A DNA stretch of 64,000 nucleotides from Clostridia bacterium (lineage in GTDB: Bacteria > Bacillota > Clostridia > Oscillospirales > Acutalibacteraceae). The notes under the pieces are model-generated. The model saw only the letters and a program-made list of their open reading frames with translations, was not told the DNA's origin and searched no databases. The DNA is taken from contig JAFXCH010000058.1 in assembly GCA_017516485.1 (NCBI GenBank), positions 47,515 through 111,514 on the forward strand. Direction: 5' to 3'. Every line of letters starts with the position of its first letter. Position 1 is the first letter of the stretch. Position numbers and translations under genes: made by a program. Below, in pieces: positions 59,155 through 64,000 of this stretch.

Positions 59155-61914
59155 TTACGGTTGTTTGATGTTTTTCCAGCCACTTACATTACACTGACCG
59201 TTATCATTATTACCGACGGCAATAACCGTACCATTCGACTTAAGACCAACTGTGTGATATTCACCTGTCGAAACAGCAACAATATTTTTCCAGCTACTTA
59301 CATTACATTGACCTCTATAATTATCACCAACAGCAACTACCGTACCGTTATTCTTAAGACCGACTGTGAAATTTTGATTTGCCGAAACAGCAACAATATC
59401 TGTCCAATTGCTTATTTCACACTGACCACTACCATTATTACCAACAGCAACTACCGTACCTTCGCTCTTCAGGCCGACTGTGTGACTCAAACCTGTCGAA
59501 ACAGCAACAATATCTGTCCAGTCACTCACATTACGCGAATCCCAATATGTACCACCAACAGCAACAACCGTACCGTCACTCTTAAGGCCGAATGTGTGAC
59601 TCAAACCTGCCAAAACAGCAACAATATCTGTCCATTCGCTTACTTCACATTGACCGTAATTATTATAACCGACAGCAACAACCGTACCGTCGCTCTTCAG
59701 ACCGACTGTGTGACCCCAACCTGCCGAAACAGCAACAATATTCGTCCATTCGCTTATACCACACTGACCTCTATAATTATCACCAACCGCAACTACCGTA
59801 CCGTCACTTTTAAGACCGACTGTATGATAACTACCCGCCGAAACAGAAACTATATTTTTCCAATTGGTAACATCGCACTGCCCGCAATCATTATTACCAA
59901 CAGCAATCACTGTACCATCACTTTTAAGACCAACTGTGTGATCATAACCTGCCGCAACGGTGTCTCTTAAGGCAATTTTATTCCACATCTCAAAACTCTT
60001 TCTTTTTGCATCACTTAAATCACCTGCCTTACCGTAACAGATAGCAGAATTGGCATAATCTCCTTTTTTTGCATGGTCAGCAGCTTTTTTATAATTTGTT
60101 TCTAGTATCTTATTTTTTGAATCTTTATAATCGTCAAGCTCTTCAAAAATAGCAAGTGCCTGAACATAATCTCCACTCTCGACAAGCTTAAGTGCCTTTT
60201 CATATTTTGACGCAGGAATGATAACAACCGCAAAAACGATAACTGCAATCACTACAGTTACAGCGAATAAAACAGGAATCTTCTTTATCAGTGCTTTTCT
60301 TTTTGCGGATTTTCTTGCAAGATCTGCCTGATGCTCATTTTCAATACGTTTTGCTTCCTCTGCAGCTTCAATTTTTGCAATTTTTTGCTTGCATATTTCA
60401 ATACATTCTTTTGAATCCTGCCAATCGATAATTTGATTAAAAACAGAAATTGCTTCTTTATAAGAACTGATGGTATTTTGGCTCATCAGACCTATGGCAG
60501 AGAGATAAATCCTATTACATCTTTCTCTTTCTGCTTTTTCATCACATTTTTCTGCAAGCTCAACCGCGTTTTTATAACTGCTTATTGATTTAAATTCTTT
60601 GTAAGCTTGATTGAATTCAGTCTCGGTTGTCGCTTTTGACATAATAGAAGTTGCTTTGTTGTAAATGTACTCAAGATGATTATGCTTGTTTCTTTCAATA
60701 ATATAACTTATGTATCCTTCGAGCGTCAAAACCAGAGATTTGTCGCCGTATCGCTTGATTTTGATGTAATTGATTGATGAATCAAATGGTTCAGGCTGAT
60801 TTTTCAGTTCTTCCTGTTTACACACACGAAGCTCTGCCATAAGCTTGCCGAGGTAAGCCTGAGCGTTTTCAGGGTCGATATCCAGCACCTTTTCACAGTA
60901 TTCATCGGCAGATTTAAAATCACCGTCTGCAAGGAAGATAAACACGCGCTTGAGGTATGAATAAACAGACGGATTGGCACTTGCCGCAACAGTTTGCACT
61001 GCGGCAACAGAATTATTGCTTTTCGGCAATATTTTTTCAATACCCCTCATCAAGTCCTGAGTCGCGCCTACCTTGCCCATATCCTGCGCCTGGAGCTTTG
61101 CAAACTCCTTGGGCATATCGTAGGCATCAACGCCCTTATAGCAGGGAATGAGGTGCTTTGTTTTATCATTTGCCATTAACTTAAGGTAACGGCTCCACTC
61201 ATTTTTAACCCATACTGCGTTGAAATACTCATAGTCTGTGCCGAATACAAGCATTATCTTTGCAGAGTTGAGCGCCGCAAAAATATACGGCTCATACTCA
61301 ACGCCAAGCTTATCCTCGAGTGTAATTCGTGAGAAGAATACACGGTAGCCCTTGCCTGTCAGCTCATCATAAACATCCTGAGCAATAACAGAATCAATAG
61401 TACGGTCACCGTTTTCGTCTGTTTCTTTATAGCAAATAAAAATATCATAAGGTTCTTCATTGGATGATACTTCGATTATTCCTTTGCGGATTTCTTCAAT
61501 CTGCTTTGCTTCATCGTGGTAAACCTTACGAGTAAAAGCATCGGCATACTCCATTACCTGCTCAAAGTCGCTGTCGTCCATAATGCTCTCAAAGCTTGAA
61601 CGGTGGCAAGTGGGAATTTTCTTTGCTGTCGCAGGGTCATCGACGTACTCGATACCGTACTTGCAAAGGCAAAGCCCCCAGTAAGCCTCGGCTTCCTTGG
61701 GGAAATCTGCAATTATGCTTTCGTATATACCTGCCGCTTTGTCAAAATCGTTCATCATACGCAGCCTGTTGGCACGATTGAAAAGAGTAACCTTCTTTTC
61801 ACTGTCTGCAGCCGCTACAGTCTGACTTGTGCCACAGTAATCGCACTCAATAATCTTTATATCTTCGGTGACGTTAAGATCACCGCCGCATATTTTACAC
61901 TTAAAAACTGCCAT
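59155..61914 (-). CDS. Zinc-ribbon, TIR, TPR-like, transmembrane and RCC1-repeat protein
   Basis: 919 residues from the ATG at 61914 (AAAGGG at 10 bases; the ATG at 61920 is too close). Numbering from 61920: zinc ribbon C8, C11, C26, C29; helical repeats (about 45-150); TIR domain (157-300) with YDIFICYKETDENG, VFFSRITLEDKLGVEYEPYI and Glu210 as likely catalytic Glu; TPR-like helices (315-530); membrane helix (about 549-569); further helices (572-645); seven RCC1-like repeats (655-915), each with HTVGLKSDGTVVAVG and GQC. The TIR part belongs to a family seen in gut Firmicutes. The outward part would be the RCC1 propeller. NADase activity is inference. Confidence 0.88.
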   Translation of the reverse strand: MAVFKCKICGGDLNVTEDIKIIECDYCGTSQTVAAADSEKKVTLFNRANRLRMMNDFDKAAGIYESIIADFPKEAEAYWGLCLCKYGIEYVDDPATAKKIPTCHRSSFESIMDDSDFEQVMEYADAFTRKVYHDEAKQIEEIRKGIIEVSSNEEPYDIFICYKETDENGDRTIDSVIAQDVYDELTGKGYRVFFSRITLEDKLGVEYEPYIFAALNSAKIMLVFGTDYEYFNAVWVKNEWSRYLKLMANDKTKHLIPCYKGVDAYDMPKEFAKLQAQDMGKVGATQDLMRGIEKILPKSNNSVAAVQTVAASANPSVYSYLKRVFIFLADGDFKSADEYCEKVLDIDPENAQAYLGKLMAELRVCKQEELKNQPEPFDSSINYIKIKRYGDKSLVLTLEGYISYIIERNKHNHLEYIYNKATSIMSKATTETEFNQAYKEFKSISSYKNAVELAEKCDEKAERERCNRIYLSAIGLMSQNTISSYKEAISVFNQIIDWQDSKECIEICKQKIAKIEAAEEAKRIENEHQADLARKSAKRKALIKKIPVLFAVTVVIAVIVFAVVIIPASKYEKALKLVESGDYVQALAIFEELDDYKDSKNKILETNYKKAADHAKKGDYANSAICYGKAGDLSDAKRKSFEMWNKIALRDTVAAGYDHTVGLKSDGTVIAVGNNDCGQCDVTNWKNIVSVSAGSYHTVGLKSDGTVVAVGDNYRGQCGISEWTNIVAVSAGWGHTVGLKSDGTVVAVGYNNYGQCEVSEWTDIVAVLAGLSHTFGLKSDGTVVAVGGTYWDSRNVSDWTDIVAVSTGLSHTVGLKSEGTVVAVGNNGSGQCEISNWTDIVAVSANQNFTVGLKNNGTVVAVGDNYRGQCNVSSWKNIVAVSTGEYHTVGLKSNGTVIAVGNNDNGQCNVSGWKNIKQP

Positions 61915-62034
61915 ATCCATTTTCCCTTTGAATATTGATGTTTAATATTATATCAGTTATTTTTATTAACGCTAACATTATACAAAAGTACAGTAAAACC
62001 AAAAATATACATACGGATAGTCATAGGATTTTTA

Positions 62035-62775
62035 TTAAACTCTGTACTCAATCGTATCAAGAATTGCCTTAAAATCAAAACCCTTATCTTCATAATTACA
62101 GTAGCAGTTGAAGCACATCATACCGTTTTCGGTTTCAACACAGTATGTTTCCATATAAGAAGGATTTTCACCTGTAAATTCCAACACGATTTTTACTGCA
62201 TTCTTGCCTGCTACCGTAGTTGTGCTTTTTGTCAATATGGCTGAGCCGTCATCAATCATAGACTTGAATGTTTCTTCAAGCGTTGCATATTCTTCATCGG
62301 CTGTTTTATATTTTTCGTCTGCTTTATCGCGGAATGAATACTCAATCTGTTTGTTTTCTGCCGCATTTTTAAGTCTGAAGTTGAGATTACCTGAACTTTC
62401 CCAACCGCTCGGGCAGGTAATTGTAAACTGCTGGCAAGCAACTCGGCTGCCTTCATTGATAAAATTCGGAAATGTAACAGGCTGTGTTGCCTCATTACCC
62501 TGTGCATCGGTAACTTTCTGTATAAGATTTCCGCTTTCGTCAATTACGGTTACACCGTTTGAGTCAGTAACAAGCTCGTTTCCGCCCATAAAAATTTTTC
62601 CGTCTTCGGTATATATACTGTTGATATCTGTCTTAAACTCACTCGGCACATAAACAGTGGTTGCAGTTGTGTTTGCAGCAGATGAATCATCATTATTTTT
62701 TGAGCAGGCGGCAAATAATGTGACCGCTGTTGCAAAACTCAGCATAACTGCAACATATCTGAAATATTTTTTCAT
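62035..62775 (-). CDS. Lipoprotein, paralogue of the one at 58233-58937
   Basis: 246 residues. Signal peptide MKKYFRYVAVMLSFATAVTLFAAC with lipidation Cys, a Thr/Ser/Asp-rich linker, then the same domain as the other lipoprotein with QQFTITCPSGWES, IEYSF, GKNAVKIVLEF and DKGFDFKAILDTIEYR. Function unknown. It is directly upstream of the TIR-RCC1 gene (120-base gap) on the same strand. Confidence 0.85.
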   Translation of the reverse strand: MKKYFRYVAVMLSFATAVTLFAACSKNNDDSSAANTTATTVYVPSEFKTDINSIYTEDGKIFMGGNELVTDSNGVTVIDESGNLIQKVTDAQGNEATQPVTFPNFINEGSRVACQQFTITCPSGWESSGNLNFRLKNAAENKQIEYSFRDKADEKYKTADEEYATLEETFKSMIDDGSAILTKSTTTVAGKNAVKIVLEFTGENPSYMETYCVETENGMMCFNCYCNYEDKGFDFKAILDTIEYRV

Positions 62776-62818
62776 TATGTAAACAACCTTTCTTAATATA
62801 AATATTTATCTAAACAAA

Positions 62819-62847
62819 AGTATAATATTGTAAAATATAATTGTCAA
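62819..62847 (-). promoter_or_regulatory. Promoter of the lipoprotein at 62035-62775
   Basis: Minus strand: TTGACA (62842-62847), 17-base spacer, TATACT (62819-62824), then TTTTG. Matches the promoter of the paralogue. Confidence 0.78.
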
Positions 62848-62905
62848 TCACTAATCAATTCGCAATTATTGATTTTTCTTAAATGACAAAGCGATATAAA
62901 AACAC

Positions 62906-62973
62906 TGTCATCCTGAGTGAAACAAAGGATCTTACAGTAATAAAGATTCTTCGCTCGACGCTCAGAATGACAT
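62906..62973. repeat. 68-base imperfect palindrome, first direct copy
   Basis: TGTCATCCTGAGTG...CTCAGAATGACAT: the ends pair, and the whole 68 bases recur at 63327-63394 with only a few changes. This copy is flanked by GCGATATAA (62891-62899) and TTATATCG (62986-62993), the Family B spacer words. Confidence 0.85.
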
Positions 62974-63009
62974 CAATTTTTAATGTTATATCGTAGGAGA
63001 AATAAGCGG

Positions 63010-63300
63010 ACGCCCAATGGACGCCCTTTCCATCGATATTGATTAGTGCCGTAACCTCCTTTTGAAAGGGCGAAGCACCGAAACGCCGCCAGTGGCGGAT
63101 ACAGTGAGGTGCTGAGAGGAAGAAACAAGGAGCAGTGCCGACGCTCCAAGGAAGGCAATGCGACTATGTTTCTGAAGGAGGTGGCATTGCGAAGCAATGA
63201 CGGAGGATTGCGAAGATTAAATGTTGATTTGCTTTTTTATAACAACCCTCAGTCTTTTGCTTCGCAAAATCCGGCTCCCTTCAAAGGGAGCTTTTGACAT
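63010..63300. repeat. GC-rich composite repeat block
   Basis: Contains GGACGCCC..GGACGCCC, a CCTCCTTTTGAAAGGGCG segment, a CGCCGCCAGTGGCGG hairpin, GGCATTGCGAAGCAATG, TTTTGCTTCGCAAAA and GGCTCCCTTCAAAGGGAGCTTTT. These are, as far as I know, typical interspersed repeats of gut Clostridia. No real coding frame was seen. It lies between the two 68-base copies. Confidence 0.65.
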
Positions 63301-63326
63301 ACAATTTACAGCGATGTAAAAAACAA

Positions 63327-63394
63327 TGTCATCCTGAGTGAAACGAAGGATCTTACAATAGTTAAGATTCTTCGCTTGACGCTCAGAATGACAT
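63327..63394. repeat. 68-base imperfect palindrome, second direct copy
   Basis: Near-identical to 62906-62973 in the same orientation, preceded by GCGATGTAAAAAACAA (first copy: GCGATATAAAAACAC). It ends eight bases before the stop of the surface-protein gene and may end its transcript. Confidence 0.85.
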
Positions 63395-63401
63395 TTTTAC
63401 T

Positions 63402-64000
63402 TTATGATGTTACTTTAAGGTCGGTTGTTGTCCAGGTATAACCGAGTTTTGTTTTGAGGGTATAGTTTGTGTCGGCAGGGATTTTGCGAATTACCGTCCA
63501 GTGGCGCATACCGTCCTCAGCGATATGGCTGTAGCTCTGCGAATAAGTGAGCGTACTACCGCTGTCGAGCAAGAACTGCACCTTTGCTATCTGCGGGTCG
63601 GTTACGACTTCAAACGTACCGATGCCGTTTTCGTAAGTAATATCAAACGAATGTGCTTTCGGTGTATCGTAAGTTACGGTAAACGGAACCTTTGCCTCGT
63701 CCCATACCTTTCCGTACTTTGCGCGGACTGCGTGCTCGCCTTCTCCTACTCGCATATTTACAACCCATGTTTCCGTTTCGCCGTTTGATGTAATCTGTGC
63801 CTTGCTGCGGTCGATTGTAGTTGTAGTGCCGTTTTCACGGATAAGCTGGATTTTGCTCGGGCTGCCTGTCAGCTCAAGTTTATAATCTCTGTTGCCGTAG
63901 GCAAAATAAGGAGCGTCGGTTGCAGGCTTGATTTCTTTTACGCCGGAAACAGGCTCGGGCTCTGTTGTGACTTTGACTGTGCAGGTATCTACAAAGCCGC
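63402..64000 (-). CDS. C-terminal part of a large Ig-like (BIG-type) surface protein
   Basis: The minus strand is open from the window edge to the stop at 63402, about 199 residues; the start lies beyond 64000, so the Met at 63755 is internal. The first visible residues VDTCTVKVTTEPEP look like the end of a bacterial Ig-like (Big_2) domain, followed by two beta-rich modules (YFAYGNRDYKLELTG.., HSFDITYENGIGTFEVVTD..) and a Trp-containing end. Probably a secreted or wall-attached adhesin-type protein; no sorting signal is seen at the C-terminus. Confidence 0.75.
   Translation of the reverse strand, partial: GFVDTCTVKVTTEPEPVSGVKEIKPATDAPYFAYGNRDYKLELTGSPSKIQLIRENGTTTTIDRSKAQITSNGETETWVVNMRVGEGEHAVRAKYGKVWDEAKVPFTVTYDTPKAHSFDITYENGIGTFEVVTDPQIAKVQFLLDSGSTLTYSQSYSHIAEDGMRHWTVIRKIPADTNYTLKTKLGYTWTTTDLKVTS

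Noticed and set aside
59149-59970. 273-residue plus-strand frame with repeated NSNN-type motifs
   Set aside because: It is the antisense of the RCC1 repeats; the repeat pattern comes from the coding strand.
63402-63755. Complete 117-residue protein
   Set aside because: The same frame stays open to the window edge, so the Met at 63755 is internal to a larger protein.

Overview
This window reads as chromosomal DNA of a low-to-mid GC, Gram-positive anaerobe of the class Clostridia, probably a gut-type member of the Oscillospirales/Ruminococcaceae. The evidence is A/G-rich Shine-Dalgarno sites, a type-A-like RNase P RNA, LCP, MreBCD and PBP wall genes, a sensory-type [FeFe]-hydrogenase cluster, a ferredoxin-fused aldo/keto reductase, cytosolic glycan-debranching enzymes and the zinc-ribbon/TIR protein family I associate with gut Firmicutes. 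The family-level placement is inference.

Layout. 0-7 kb: a partial acyltransferase, a Ca2+-type P-ATPase, rnpB with an excellent promoter, an LCP wall-polymer ligase, uxaC and an Fe-S aldo/keto reductase. 7-24 kb: mostly minus-strand housekeeping genes (zinc-ribbon membrane protein, SDR, lipoprotein, CNNM-type transporter, alanine racemase, O-acetylhomoserine sulfhydrylase, ApgM, single-chain PurL), then plus-strand murA-walJ-rlmH. 24-36.5 kb: lipoprotein, pyrophosphatase, a small AT-rich XRE/SLOG pair, malic enzyme, Ldh2-type dehydrogenase, glycerol kinase, and a divergent GH106-like/GH127 pair. 36.5-50.5 kb: GNAT-like acyltransferase, recF, family-4 UDG, a four-helix-bundle (S23/IVP) gene, an orphan metal ABC permease, a DRTGG / HATPase / [FeFe]-hydrogenase-like / DRTGG / PHP cluster, then hpt, GH38 and a D,D-carboxypeptidase. 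50.5-64 kb: comM, a tandem class II aldolase-like protein, PBP2-mreD-mreC-mreB, two paralogous lipoproteins flanking a TIR-RCC1 membrane protein, a composite repeat block, and the C-terminus of a large Ig-like surface protein.

The most unusual content is intergenic. Two families of nested palindromes occupy many gaps. Family A (nine copies, 7.2-31.5 kb, plus two solo cores) strings small hairpins on the spacer AAATCATG on one side and its complement CATGATTT on the other, around a terminator-like core. Family B (seven copies, 27.9-56.3 kb) uses GCGATAT and ATATCGC in the same way, with a conserved order of mini-hairpins. Many copies start within a few bases of a stop codon, one lies in the murA leader, and several lie inside apparent operons, so many should be transcribed. 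No transposase, CRISPR array, tRNA or known riboswitch was recognised in the window.

How genes work together: wall synthesis and shape (murA, alr, LCP, DacF-like, PBP2, MreBCD); plant or host glycan use (UxaC, GH106-like, GH127, GH38, all apparently cytosolic); redox sensing (the hydrogenase cluster); purine metabolism (PurL, Hpt); repair (RecF, UDG). Starts were moved to internal ATGs where a ribosome site supported this.
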